A stretch of DNA of 33,711 nucleotides from Gemmatimonadaceae bacterium (GTDB lineage: Bacteria; Gemmatimonadota; Gemmatimonadetes; Gemmatimonadales; Gemmatimonadaceae). Within the stretch, counting starts at the first letter, position 1; every line of letters starts with the position of its first letter. The position numbers and the translations under genes are program-made. Where the stretch lies: the NCBI GenBank assembly GCA_947457545.1, contig CANGXD010000024.1:1-33711 (forward strand), in the 5' to 3' direction. The notes beneath the pieces are model-generated. The model worked only from the letters and a program-made list of their open reading frames with translations. It ran no database searches and was not told where the DNA came from. Shown here one piece after another: positions 1 to 9,071 of this stretch.

Positions 1-316
1 AGCGAGCGGATGCCTTTTGTGCATCATGCGGTGCGGTAGGCATCGGCGACGGCTTTCGCCATCTCCTTCGGTGATCACGACTTGCGCGCGGGTGGCTACG
101 ACAACCGCGCCGCGTTGTGCACTATCGAGCTACTCATCACCACGACGATCAGTTGGTCTATTGAGCACAACCTGACTGCGTAAGCGCACGATTGAGCACG
201 AGAAGAGCGCGACAACGGCGCCTGTGCACAAAGATTTCTGATGGCATCGGCGCCCCCCGTGCGCGCTGCCGCACGCTCCCGGTACGCTCGCAAGAGCATC
301 AACCACCGAGGAGCCC
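1..316. other. Left-edge region without a recognisable gene
   Basis: I see no convincing coding region here. Short open frames on both strands are low-complexity and lack good ribosome binding sites. A plus-strand frame entering from the left edge stops at once (about 12 codons), so nothing can be said about an upstream gene. The last 20 bases contain a GAGGAG ribosome binding site serving the gene at 317. Confidence 0.5.
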
Positions 317-2839
317 ATGACCAACATCGTCGCGTCACCCATCACCCTCCCCGTACTTCGCCTGCGGGCTCACCACCTACAACAGCGTGGTGGCGCCCCA
401 GGACTCGCGCCGGCCACCATCCCGGGTGCCGTCAGCGACCTGCGTGCTGCGCTAGCATGGCAACTGATGCAGCAGGGTGTTGCCCAAGACGAGCGTTGGG
501 CGAGATACCTGCTCGATCCGTCGGCGGACCAAGATGCCACGCCTATCAACGTTCGCGACCTGCTTTCGGGAACCGCGCAGGCGGCAAGGCTCCGCGCCGC
601 GGCCGCTGGCGGGCGGCGTCCAGGCAACGCCGGCAGTCGTGTACGGCGTTTGTTGCAGGCCCTCGGGCAGCGACAGCCCGACGATACCGCCGTGCAGATT
701 GAGCTGCCCGCAGAATGGCAACGCGTCGAGTCGATTCTCGAGCGCCATGTGGCGAACGAAACATCCCGCACCACTCGCCAGTCACTGCAGCAGGTGCTGA
801 CCGGGATGCGAAACTTGGCGCGATGCGCCACCGCGCACGGTCAGGTGGACCCGTGTGCGCTACCCTCCACGCCGGAAGCGCTTCGCGCCGTGCTGCGTAG
901 GTGGGAACGCCGCAACGTGGCGCACGACGTGTGGGTACTTCGCTCGGCGTCTCGTCTACTGGCCGATGCCGGCGTGGAACACCCCACGCTTCCAACGTGG
1001 GAGGCCGATCCTGGCGCGCCGGTCGCCGCACTCGAAGCGATCATGCCGCGCTTCATGGAGGATCTGCGTGCGTGGAAGTCTGTCGCGAGCCAGAACATCA
1101 GTCTGCGGGTCAAGCACCATCGCAGTCCCACCGTGCATGCAGCGCTGCGCCCGAAGTCTCAGTCGCGGTACCAGTACCAGGCGCTTCAATGGGCGCGCGC
1201 GTATCAGGAAGTGCGACGTCGAGGCCTGATCACAGACCTCGCCCTTCCCGAGGATCTGACGCTCATCGACCTGTGGTGCCTCACGTCGCGTGCGCGAGCG
1301 AGAGCGTCTGAACACTTGGCGATCTCGCCGGAAATCGCCGCGATGCGCAAGCGGATGCAGGTGACCCCGAGCGGAATCGAGCACAATGCCCCCCGGCCGC
1401 TGGCCCTGGTGGTGGTCGAGTTCGCGGTTGCGCAGGGTATCATTGGCGGATTCGACGTGCTGGAGAATCGCGAGCCAGAGTCGTCGTCGAAGCCAAACGC
1501 GATCAGTATTCCCCCGGCTGCCATCCAGATGCTCTTCGCCCTCGGCGCCATGACCGAGCGGGTAGTGATCGGGATCTATGGGGACGGTAGTGCGTCAGAG
1601 CAGTCGTTCCGGATGACATGGGACGTGACGGCGAAGGAGCTGAAGGCGGCGCTATCCGCGAGCAAGGATTCACGGCAGGATCTCGAGGAGCTCTTGAAGC
1701 GCATCACGTTGCCACAGCTGGTGTGCTGCGTGCTGCCCTGGCGAACGCTGGTAGATCTACCGCAGCGGCAGCGCGCGTTGCGAGCAGCGATGAGCGCGGC
1801 CGCAGCGCCAACAGCGTCTGCGCGCTGCACGCGCGAGGCGAAGTCGGCGCGCAAGGCGTTTCGCGGCGCCCTCACACGCTGGGTCGTGCAGGCCACCCTC
1901 GCAGCCGACCCGGTACGCATCAGCAATGCGCAACACGCGCGAGTCGGACGCGAGGTGCTGGTCGATGCGGAATGGAGCGGCACGGGCGAGCTTGTCCGCA
2001 TCAACGCCCTATCGAGTACATTCCGCGCGCACGATGAGTCCGATGTGTCCGAGACAGAAACGAAGCACGACAAGCTCCGTCCCAGTTGGCGTTGGTCGCC
2101 AGCCATCTTCGATCATAAGTGGGCCGCCACATACTTGCAGGAGGTCTGGTGGCCAGCCGTCACAGAGCAAGGGCTGGTGCCGTCCACCACGACGATGCGG
2201 GAGGCAATTGGCATGGGGACCATCGCCTGGTTTATCAATCCCACGCCGCGGTCGCGCAAGGCGCCGCCAGTGGCCGGCGCGTACCTCTCCAAGGCGCTGA
2301 ACGATGTGTGGGCCGATGCCCTGCTCGAGGGAATGCGCGAGATGGGACGGGATGACGTGCCAGACTCCACCGACGAGGCGCGGGAGCAGTGGCCGATTGT
2401 GTTGGGGCCACACAAGGTCCGGCATCTCTGGGCGACCTACTGGTGGGGGCTTCGGGGGCCTAACGGTCCTGTGCGCCTCCAACGTAACGGTGCAGAAGAG
2501 CGGACCTGTGGACAGCACATCGCCCGGCGCGCCACTGGGGATGTCGACAAGACCCTCGAGGCCCATTACGTGAAGTGCCAAGCGGTGATGCTCGAGGCGG
2601 CGCGACACCCCATCGACCACTTCGATCATCCCAGCGCGTATCATAGGGAGATGGACGCCACGTGGTGGCTCGGCGAGACCGTCGATTGGGCGAGGCGTTG
2701 GAGCGACAAGACCTTTCCGTTACCGGGCCGCATGCGCGATGCCTTTCTCTCGGAGACGACCCGTCGATGCGGGCCTGCCCGTGCTCGCGTCCGACGGAGA
2801 CGGGTAGAATTCACCCTTCCCCACGAGTCGTCATCGTAA
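317..2839 (+). CDS. Large divergent tyrosine-recombinase-like protein
   Basis: This 840-residue protein probably cuts and rejoins DNA through a tyrosine nucleophile. The C-terminal third carries the recombinase signature: a possible Arg-I box (ARVGREVLVDAEW, R542), a Lys-box-like stretch (KHDKLRPSWRWSP), HKVRHLWATYW (H699xxR702), GQH (H734) and EAHYVK (candidate nucleophile Y751). The first 500 residues are unrecognised, helical in character and Arg-rich, and may be DNA-binding or oligomerisation domains. Ordinary integrases are 300-450 residues, so this one is about twice the usual size. The R702-H734 gap (32) and H734-Y751 gap (17) exceed the roughly 23 and 9 of XerD-like enzymes. The ATG follows GAGGAG. 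No partner gene overlaps it. It could be an inactive or specialised recombinase; the fold call is moderately sure and the substrate unknown. Confidence 0.6.
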   Translation: MTNIVASPITLPVLRLRAHHLQQRGGAPGLAPATIPGAVSDLRAALAWQLMQQGVAQDERWARYLLDPSADQDATPINVRDLLSGTAQAARLRAAAAGGRRPGNAGSRVRRLLQALGQRQPDDTAVQIELPAEWQRVESILERHVANETSRTTRQSLQQVLTGMRNLARCATAHGQVDPCALPSTPEALRAVLRRWERRNVAHDVWVLRSASRLLADAGVEHPTLPTWEADPGAPVAALEAIMPRFMEDLRAWKSVASQNISLRVKHHRSPTVHAALRPKSQSRYQYQALQWARAYQEVRRRGLITDLALPEDLTLIDLWCLTSRARARASEHLAISPEIAAMRKRMQVTPSGIEHNAPRPLALVVVEFAVAQGIIGGFDVLENREPESSSKPNAISIPPAAIQMLFALGAMTERVVIGIYGDGSASEQSFRMTWDVTAKELKAALSASKDSRQDLEELLKRITLPQLVCCVLPWRTLVDLPQRQRALRAAMSAAAAPTASARCTREAKSARKAFRGALTRWVVQATLAADPVRISNAQHARVGREVLVDAEWSGTGELVRINALSSTFRAHDESDVSETETKHDKLRPSWRWSPAIFDHKWAATYLQEVWWPAVTEQGLVPSTTTMREAIGMGTIAWFINPTPRSRKAPPVAGAYLSKALNDVWADALLEGMREMGRDDVPDSTDEAREQWPIVLGPHKVRHLWATYWWGLRGPNGPVRLQRNGAEERTCGQHIARRATGDVDKTLEAHYVKCQAVMLEAARHPIDHFDHPSAYHREMDATWWLGETVDWARRWSDKTFPLPGRMRDAFLSETTRRCGPARARVRRRRVEFTLPHESSS

Positions 2840-2891
2840 TGTCATCTTGCCTCGCCATCTTGGCCTCGTCCCCTTTCCAACGGAGAGTTCC

Positions 2892-3326
2892 ATGATGTTA
2901 CGTGTCCTACTTGTACCGACCCTGCTCGCGGCCACCTCTACCCTCTCGGCGCAGTCGGCTGCGCTCAAGGTGAAGGAGGAGACGTCCGGTCTGCTGAAGC
3001 AGGCCAAGATCGCCCCCGCAGCCGCCCTCGCGACCGCCTCAGCCAAGGTGCCTGGCACGACGCTGAAGGGCGCCGAGATCGAGAAGGAGGACGGGAAGCT
3101 GCTCTACGTGTTCTCGTTCACGAAGCCCGGCGCGAAGGGTGAAGATGAAGTGTCGGTGGATGCGTTGACCGGGGCATTGCACAAGGTCGAGCATGAGTCT
3201 GCGGAAGACGAAGCGCGCGAGGCGGCAGAGGACGCTGCGAAGGCGAAGGGCAAGAACATGGGGGCCGGGACCAAAGGCGCGGCCACTGGTACGGCCACCA
3301 AGCCGACCAAGCCGCCGGTCCACTGA
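2892..3326 (+). CDS. Secreted PepSY-domain protein
   Basis: A 144-residue exported protein. The ATG at 2892 is chosen because GGAGAG sits just upstream and translation then opens with a clean signal peptide (MMLRVLLVPTLLAATSTLSA, cleavage near AQS). The body has the PepSY pattern: a helix (about residues 37-52), then strands ending in a VDALTGALHKVEHE motif, the usual D-x-x-T/S-G turn. After it come an acidic/Ala helix and a Lys/Thr/Pro-rich tail, probably disordered. PepSY proteins act in the periplasm and often accompany two-component systems and metal or peptide transport. Here the response regulator follows after 18 bp, so it is probably the first gene of the sensor operon and may modulate the kinase. 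The ligand is unknown. Confidence 0.75.
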   Translation: MMLRVLLVPTLLAATSTLSAQSAALKVKEETSGLLKQAKIAPAAALATASAKVPGTTLKGAEIEKEDGKLLYVFSFTKPGAKGEDEVSVDALTGALHKVEHESAEDEAREAAEDAAKAKGKNMGAGTKGAATGTATKPTKPPVH

Positions 3327-3344
3327 TCGCCACGCTGAAAGATC

Positions 3345-4025
3345 ATGCGCGTACTCGTGGTGGAAGATGAACCCGAAGTCGCGGAGTTCCTGTCCAGGGT
3401 TCTCCGCGACGCCACGTGGGCCACGGACGTCGTAGGCACGGTGGCCGCCGCGCATGAGCAGATGGCCGTGGTGAGCTACGACATTGCGGTCATCGACGTG
3501 GGCCTTCCCGACGGCGACGGGTTCGCGCTCTGCCGGGCGCTCCGTGCCGCGGGCAATCACACCCCCATTCTGTTGCTCACCGCCCGCAACGCGGTGAATG
3601 ATCGTGTCCGAGGGCTCGACGCGGGCGCCGACGATTATCTGGCCAAGCCGTTCGCGGTATCAGAGTTGTTGGCGCGTCTCCGCGCATTGGCACGCCGCCC
3701 TTCCGCCGCCGTATCGCCAGTGCTGCACTGCGATGACCTCACGCTTGATCCGGGGAAGCGGGTAGTGGAGCGCGCCAGTTTACCGTTGTCGCTGACGGCC
3801 CGCGAGTTTGCGCTCCTCGAGTTTCTCCTGCGCAACGAAGGCCGATTATGCTCTCGAGCGCGGATTCTCGAGGCGGTGTGGGATGACAACTTCGACCCGG
3901 TCGCGAACGCCATCGACGTGCTCGTCGGCCGTCTCCGCCGCAAGGTGGACATCCCTGGTGCACGCCCTCTGCTGCGTACCGTACGCGGCTTGGGCTACAT
4001 GATCTCGGCGACCGATGCGCGCTGA
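3345..4025 (+). CDS. OmpR/PhoB-family response regulator
   Basis: A 226-residue DNA-binding response regulator. The receiver domain (1-115) has the acidic pocket E7-D8, phosphoacceptor D51 in the VIDVGLPDGDGF motif, T79 and the invariant K101 (LAKPF). The C-terminal half (about 130-224) is an OmpR winged helix ending in the typical LRTVRGLGYMI motif. Length is normal and all catalytic residues are present, so it should be phosphorylated and bind DNA. It follows the PepSY gene by 18 bp and overlaps the histidine kinase by 11 bp, so the three are almost surely cotranscribed. The TonB receptor downstream is a plausible target, by location only. Confidence 0.95.
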   Translation: MRVLVVEDEPEVAEFLSRVLRDATWATDVVGTVAAAHEQMAVVSYDIAVIDVGLPDGDGFALCRALRAAGNHTPILLLTARNAVNDRVRGLDAGADDYLAKPFAVSELLARLRALARRPSAAVSPVLHCDDLTLDPGKRVVERASLPLSLTAREFALLEFLLRNEGRLCSRARILEAVWDDNFDPVANAIDVLVGRLRRKVDIPGARPLLRTVRGLGYMISATDAR

Positions 4026-5436
4026 GTCTGCCCCCACGGTGCCAACGCTTTCCGGCATCAGTCGCCTTCGTCTTCGTTTATCGGCGGCGTTCACCGTGAC
4101 GTTCATCGTGGCGCTCGCCCTCGTGGCCGTGGGCTCGCTGGGCTGGCTCATGCACGAAAGCACGCGCCGCTTGGATGGCCGCCTCGCGGCGCTCGGCACC
4201 GCCTTATCTCGCGCCATCGCCTTGGAGAAGGCGGAGTACCCAGACTCTGGGCTGGCAGCGGTCGTGGACGATGTCCAGCGGGAGTGGGTGGTGGGGCCCG
4301 ACTCGTGGATCGTGCTCGATAGTGCTGGCGTACTCATCGCCGCTACCACGGATTCGACCAACCGTGGACGCGTGCTCGCGAGTCGCCCGAAAGTCACGGA
4401 TGGCGTGAACGCGCTCGACGTGGAGCGTAACGGAGATGATTTGCGGGTGATGCCGGTACCGGTGCCCCCCCAAGGCGGACTCCCGGCGTACACGATCCTG
4501 ACCGTGGCATCTACCGAGCCCATAGAACGCGATGCCGAGCTTCTGACACTCGCGCTCGCCGTCGCGGCACCACTCATCGCTCTCGTCTCTCTGTTGGGCG
4601 GCTATTTGCTCTCGCGTTGGGCGCTCAGGCCGACGCAAACACTTGGTCGCGCCATCGATGCGCTCGGCCCCGCCGCCATCGGGACACGTCTACCTGTGTC
4701 AGTGCCTCCCGACGAGATCGGGCAACTTGCCCAGCGGTTCAACGCCCTGTTGGATCGCCTCGCGGTGTCGCAGTCCCAGAATCGGGAGTTCGTCCGCGAA
4801 GCTGCACACCAGATACGGACGCCGCTTACCCTCGTACGCGGCGAGGCGGAATTGGCACTCAGCGCGACGTCGTCTGAGGCGACCACTCTCCGCGATGCCC
4901 TCACACGGATCGAGCGAGCATCGCGTCAGATGCAGCGCCGCGTCGATGAACTGTTCCTGCTGGCCGAGGCGGAAGCGGGGACCGTTCTCGAACAGCGTGC
5001 GCCAGTCGATCTTGACGCGCTCGTCGTGGACGGGGTCGACCTGTTCCGCGCCCGTGCCGCCCAGTTCGGGCAGCCCATCGCGTACAGCGCCCTGGCACCC
5101 GCCACCGTGATGGGGGACCAGACACTCCTCAACGAAGCCCTGCTGGAACTCCTTGAAAACGCCTGCCGGCACGGGCGCACCGATTCGGCCATCGCGGTGT
5201 CGGTCCGCTTCCGCGATAGCTGGGCCGATCTCGTCGTGGAGAGCCAGCGACCGCCAGACGCGTCACGCGGAGCACCGGCCAGCACCGGCCTCGGGCAGCG
5301 CATCGTGCGCTGGATTGCCGAAGTCCACGACGGCCACTTCGCGGTCGAACACGATGCGTCGGGTTGTTACACCGCCGTGCTGACCCTCCCAGCAACGTCC
5401 ACAAACTCGCCGCGCCATGATGGCGCGCCCGCATAA
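4015..5436 (+). CDS. Membrane histidine kinase with degenerate ATP-lid motifs
   Basis: A 473-residue sensor kinase, the partner of the overlapping response regulator. An N-terminal membrane helix (about 26-48), a periplasmic sensor of about 125 residues and a second membrane helix (about 176-200) are followed by HAMP (about 200-250) and HisKA with H265 in REAAHQIRTPL. The catalytic domain keeps the N box (LLENACRHG, N382) and a G2-like GLGQRIVRWIAEVHDGHF. The usual D-x-G-x-G (G1) and F box are missing; at that place is VESQRPPDASRGAP. It may bind ATP weakly, act mainly as a phosphatase, or belong to a short-lid subfamily. The ATG start lies inside the regulator gene, indicating translational coupling. 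Confidence 0.9.
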   Translation: MRAESAPTVPTLSGISRLRLRLSAAFTVTFIVALALVAVGSLGWLMHESTRRLDGRLAALGTALSRAIALEKAEYPDSGLAAVVDDVQREWVVGPDSWIVLDSAGVLIAATTDSTNRGRVLASRPKVTDGVNALDVERNGDDLRVMPVPVPPQGGLPAYTILTVASTEPIERDAELLTLALAVAAPLIALVSLLGGYLLSRWALRPTQTLGRAIDALGPAAIGTRLPVSVPPDEIGQLAQRFNALLDRLAVSQSQNREFVREAAHQIRTPLTLVRGEAELALSATSSEATTLRDALTRIERASRQMQRRVDELFLLAEAEAGTVLEQRAPVDLDALVVDGVDLFRARAAQFGQPIAYSALAPATVMGDQTLLNEALLELLENACRHGRTDSAIAVSVRFRDSWADLVVESQRPPDASRGAPASTGLGQRIVRWIAEVHDGHFAVEHDASGCYTAVLTLPATSTNSPRHDGAPA

Positions 5437-5479
5437 GACGCGGCAGCGCCCCTTGCTCACTTCCTCTGTTCAATCCTGA

Positions 5480-7912
5480 ATGATGCTCCGACTTTCACAC
5501 AGACTTTTCCTCGCCGGCGTGGCCGCCCTTGCAATCGCGACGACCGCCAGCCCGGCGCGCGCTCAGGTTACGGTCACCCTGTCCGGCCGCGTGCAGGACG
5601 CCCCCTCGGGGACACCCATTGCGTATCTCACGGTACAGCTGCGTCGCCAAAAGGACACCGCCTTCGTCGCCGGGCGGCTTACGGATTCTGCCGGGACGTT
5701 CGTATTCACGAACCTGGCCAAGGGGGAGTATCTCCTCGACCTGCGGCGCATCGGCTACGCCCCGCTCAGCAAACCAGTCTTTGTTGGTGAACTGAGCCGC
5801 TTCCTCGACGTTGGGGTGCTGAAAATGGAGCCGGCGGCGCCCGCCCTCGACAAGGTGACCGTGACGGCCACGCGCGACGAGGTGGCCGGCGCGATGGACC
5901 GGAAGAGCTACACCGTCGCCGACAACATCGCCCAGAGCGGGGGCTCGGTCGCGCAAGCCATGGCCTCGCTGCCCGGCGTGACGGTCACACAGGACGGCAA
6001 GATCCAGCTGCGCGGCAGCGACAAGGTGGCCGTACTCATCGACGGCAAGCAGTCGGCGCTCACCGGCGTCGCGTCCCAGGCCGGCCTCGAGAACCTGCCG
6101 GCGTCCGCCATCGAACGTATCGAGATTATCACCAATCCGGGAGCCAAGTTCGATGCCAACGCCAGTGCGGGCGTCATCAACCTCGTGCTCAAGAAGGAGA
6201 AGCAGGAGGGCTTCAACGGGTCGGTGGGGTTCACCGGAGGCGCGGGCTCACTCTGGTCGCGCCGCGACAACCTGCCCGATGTGCGCGCCCAGCGGTTGTT
6301 CACGCCGAAGCTCAATCCGTCATTGGCCCTGAACTACCGGCGCGGCAGCACGAACAGCTTCCTGCGCGGCGACTGGTTGCACTCGCCCACGATGAACAAG
6401 AACGAGTTCGCCACGCGTAGCTTCACCGATGGCACGGTGATCACGCAGCAGATCCTGCGCAACCGACGCACCGACTACGCGACGCTCAACGGCGGCGTGG
6501 ACCACGCGTTCGACGAGCACAACTCGCTCAGCGTCTCGGGACTCTTGAACCGCGAGAAAATCCTCGACGACGGCGACAACCCGTACTTCACAGGTGGCCT
6601 GAGCAACCGCTATCGCCTGTGGCAGTTCCTTGAGGACGAAGTGAAGTACACCGCCTTCGCCTCGACCGTGTTCACCCACCGGTTCGCGCAACCGGGCCAC
6701 GTGCTCACCGTGACCGGCAACTATTCGTTCCACCGCGAGGATGAGCAGTATTTCTTCACGAATACGCTCCCGACGTTCACCGGTAAGGACGCGTTCAAGC
6801 TGCTGTCGGACGAACATATCGGCGACCTCAACGTGGACTACGTGCGTCCGCTGCCACAGGGGCGGCTCGAACTCGGGTTCAAGGGGCGCTACCGCTCCAT
6901 CCCCGTGAACATGCAGTTCTTCCCGGGGCAGCAGTCGCCCATCGACAGCGGTGCCGGCGGCCGGGCCACCTATCGCGAGAAGATTCCGGCGGCCTACGCC
7001 ACTTATGTGTTCGAGACACCGCTGGTGGAAGTGGAGGGCGGCGTGCGGGTTGAGCAGGTGCTGCTGGACTACGACGTCAATCCCAACCACAACACTTATC
7101 GCAGCGACGGCTACCGGTACTTCCAGCCGTTCCCCACCGTGCGGTTCGCTTGGAAGCCGGCCGACAACCACAAACTGTCGCTGTTCTTCAACCGGCGCGT
7201 GGATCGGCCCAACGAAGTCGACATCCGCATCTTCCCCAAGTACGACGAGCCGGAGCTCATCAAGGTGGGCAACCCCGGGTTGCGGCCGCAGTTCACCACC
7301 TCGGTGGACCTCGGGTATCGCACCACCTGGGGCTCGGGCAGTTTCTATGCTGCCGGCTACCGGCGCCTCGTGGACGCCACCATTACGCGCATTGCTACCC
7401 AGGCGCCGGGCAGTCCCATTCTCTACAACGTGTTCCAGAACGCCGGCCGCAGCTGGATCACGGGCTCGGAACTCGTGTGGCAGCAGACGGTGTCGCGCAG
7501 CCTGTCGCTGAGCACGAACGCCAACGTGTACCGCACGACCATCGGGGCGTTCTCGGTGCTGAACCGCTACCCGGTGCCGGTCACGTACACGACGAACCGG
7601 GAGTCACTCATCTCGGGCAACTTCAAGGTGAACGCGAACCTGATGCTGCCGGGACGCATCGACGCGCGCATCTCGAGCATCTACCTGGCCCCCGATCTCT
7701 TTCCGCAGGGGCGTATCGGTGCGAGGTACGCGCTTGACGTGGGACTACGCAAGAACGTGCAGCAGGGCCGCGGCGAGATCGTGCTCAACGCGACAGACCT
7801 GCTCAACACCAATCAGGTCAGGCGCACGCTTACCGGGACAGACTTCCGCTATGTGAGCACCGACTACCTCGAGACGCAGGTGGTGCGGATGGGGTACACC
7901 TGGAAGTTCTAA
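5480..7912 (+). CDS. TonB-dependent outer-membrane receptor with CarboxypepD_reg-like domain
   Basis: An 810-residue outer-membrane receptor. The signal peptide (1-29) ends in SPARAQ. Next come a carboxypeptidase-regulatory-like beta-sandwich (about 32-115, VTLSGRVQDAPSGTPIAY...), a plug domain (about 125-235, with LPGVTVTQDGKIQLRGSDKVAVLIDG and the closing AGVINLVLKK), and a 22-strand-type barrel of the OMP_b-brl_3 kind. It ends in an aromatic residue (YTWKF), as outer-membrane barrels do. Length is normal. The 43-bp gap from the kinase gene suggests that it is the last gene of, or is controlled by, the PepSY/two-component unit. The substrate cannot be read from sequence; this architecture imports ferric chelates, peptides or glycans, or acts as a surface sensor. 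Confidence 0.92.
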   Translation: MMLRLSHRLFLAGVAALAIATTASPARAQVTVTLSGRVQDAPSGTPIAYLTVQLRRQKDTAFVAGRLTDSAGTFVFTNLAKGEYLLDLRRIGYAPLSKPVFVGELSRFLDVGVLKMEPAAPALDKVTVTATRDEVAGAMDRKSYTVADNIAQSGGSVAQAMASLPGVTVTQDGKIQLRGSDKVAVLIDGKQSALTGVASQAGLENLPASAIERIEIITNPGAKFDANASAGVINLVLKKEKQEGFNGSVGFTGGAGSLWSRRDNLPDVRAQRLFTPKLNPSLALNYRRGSTNSFLRGDWLHSPTMNKNEFATRSFTDGTVITQQILRNRRTDYATLNGGVDHAFDEHNSLSVSGLLNREKILDDGDNPYFTGGLSNRYRLWQFLEDEVKYTAFASTVFTHRFAQPGHVLTVTGNYSFHREDEQYFFTNTLPTFTGKDAFKLLSDEHIGDLNVDYVRPLPQGRLELGFKGRYRSIPVNMQFFPGQQSPIDSGAGGRATYREKIPAAYATYVFETPLVEVEGGVRVEQVLLDYDVNPNHNTYRSDGYRYFQPFPTVRFAWKPADNHKLSLFFNRRVDRPNEVDIRIFPKYDEPELIKVGNPGLRPQFTTSVDLGYRTTWGSGSFYAAGYRRLVDATITRIATQAPGSPILYNVFQNAGRSWITGSELVWQQTVSRSLSLSTNANVYRTTIGAFSVLNRYPVPVTYTTNRESLISGNFKVNANLMLPGRIDARISSIYLAPDLFPQGRIGARYALDVGLRKNVQQGRGEIVLNATDLLNTNQVRRTLTGTDFRYVSTDYLETQVVRMGYTWKF

Positions 7913-7947
7913 CGGTCGGCCGCGATAGGTGGGCAGCGACGCGCGTT

Positions 7948-8238
7948 TCAGTCGACAACGGGCATGTCCCGCCCAGCGATCTCCGGACCCCACTCCTCGA
8001 CGCGCTTGCGTCTGGCGTGATAGACAGGGAGTGACTGCCCGCGGGCGCGGCACTGGAGGTCGAGTCGCTCCGTCCAGAGCCGACGGGTCTCGCGGTCACC
8101 GGCGGGGCGAATGCGGCGCCGGAGCGTTATGACAGAAAGGCCGAGCGCATCCGCGATTTCGCGTAGGGTCATGCGAGAGGCATCGAGGACCGCCGCGCGA
8201 CGGCGGATGCGAGAGGAGGAGGTGAAGGAGGAGTGCAT
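7948..8238 (-). CDS. Small helix-turn-helix DNA-binding protein
   Basis: A 96-residue basic protein. The ATG at 8238 is preferred because GTG/ATG alternatives farther out would run through a perfect palindrome. Residues about 10-35 (RRRAAVLDASRMTLREIADALGLSVITLRRRI) read as a resolvase/XRE-like helix-turn-helix, with ADALGLS as the turn. The rest is Arg-rich without a known domain. It is divergent from the gene at 8376, and a 20-bp palindrome lies 12-31 bp before its start codon, so autoregulation or control of the divergent gene is likely. It sits just after the TonB receptor gene, pointing towards it. Its role is unknown. Confidence 0.6.
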   Translation of the reverse strand: MHSSFTSSSRIRRRAAVLDASRMTLREIADALGLSVITLRRRIRPAGDRETRRLWTERLDLQCRARGQSLPVYHARRKRVEEWGPEIAGRDMPVVD

Positions 8239-8249
8239 GGGGCGAGCGT

Positions 8250-8269
8250 ACCGGCACACACGTGCCGGT
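8250..8269. promoter_or_regulatory. Palindromic operator candidate
   Basis: Perfect inverted repeat accggcac-acac-gtgccggt. Flanking gcg/cgc extends pairing by three more bases around a single unpaired t. It lies between the divergent HTH gene (start 8238) and the gene at 8376, immediately upstream of the former. A half-site-like gtgccgg recurs near 8300. It is a probable binding site for the neighbouring HTH protein, by position. Confidence 0.45.
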
Positions 8270-8375
8270 CGCAATTACTCGCTGTCAGACGAACTCCGCG
8301 TGCCGGCGCCCCCGAGGGAGGCCGCAAACGCTGTCGTGCGCCCACTTGGCGCTCACGTCCAGCTACGAGGTTTGT

Positions 8376-8984
8376 ATGACACTCACCCGCTCGCAGGTCA
8401 GCCCCGCCACGCCCCCTGTCGCCATCACGGCCCTGCGCCTCCTCGCGCTCGTGGCGGTCCACGGCGTCCACGACGCCACCCGCAGCCAAGCCCGCGAACT
8501 CTTCTCCCGTCATGCTCGACCTGCAATTCGGCTCGCTGTCGCCGAACACTACGGTGCGCGTGCCGCCCGCGGTGGGTATGAGCCCGTGGTGGATCGTGCG
8601 ATTGATCGGCTGCGCAACGCTGGCGGTCTCGAGGTCGGCGTCGAGAGCGATGCCGCACTGTGGCAGGTAATTCAGGCCGCTGTGTGGCCAATGACTGTCA
8701 CAAATAATCAGCCCGAACTTCGCGTCCCTCGTGCCAGTGGCCGCACGGGAGTGCTCCACCACATCGGCGCCGATGAGGTCACCTCACTGCTGCGGTTGGT
8801 GCGCCCCGTGCTGGGCAGCGACGACTTCATCGCGCTCTGGATCGCGGCACGTGGCCCCGCGTTGCCCGACGTCGTGGCCCACGAGCGGGCGCATCGGCAG
8901 TTCGAGTGCGCGTTGCTGCAGTGGGCCCTCGAGCGGCCGGCACTGCGGGGATATGCCGACCACGTCGCGACACTGGTCGCGTGA
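8376..8984 (+). CDS. Hypothetical protein divergent from HTH gene
   Basis: A 202-residue protein of unknown function. The ATG at 8376 is chosen for the ACGAGG element seven bases upstream; a longer frame from 8262 would cross the palindrome and lacks a ribosome binding site. The sequence is Ala/Arg/Leu-rich and mostly helical. No signal peptide or clear membrane segment is visible. The C-terminal part has VVAHERAHRQFECALLQWA, where H-E-R-A-H superficially recalls a metal-binding pair but does not match HExxH. It is followed after 87 bp by the RmuC-like gene. It may belong to the accessory region ending at the tRNA. Confidence 0.55.
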   Translation: MTLTRSQVSPATPPVAITALRLLALVAVHGVHDATRSQARELFSRHARPAIRLAVAEHYGARAARGGYEPVVDRAIDRLRNAGGLEVGVESDAALWQVIQAAVWPMTVTNNQPELRVPRASGRTGVLHHIGADEVTSLLRLVRPVLGSDDFIALWIAARGPALPDVVAHERAHRQFECALLQWALERPALRGYADHVATLVA

Positions 8985-9071
8985 TCACCTTCGCGCCTGC
9001 TCACGTCGGGGGCATCGGCGCCCCTGGCGTGATCCCCTTCAGGGCGTGCTACGACGAGACCCTGATCCGCT

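Noticed and set aside
8376-8984. HERAH as an HExxH zinc protease motif
   Set aside because: The Glu is directly after the first His but the second His comes after three residues, in a region without other protease features; with no third ligand it is likely chance.
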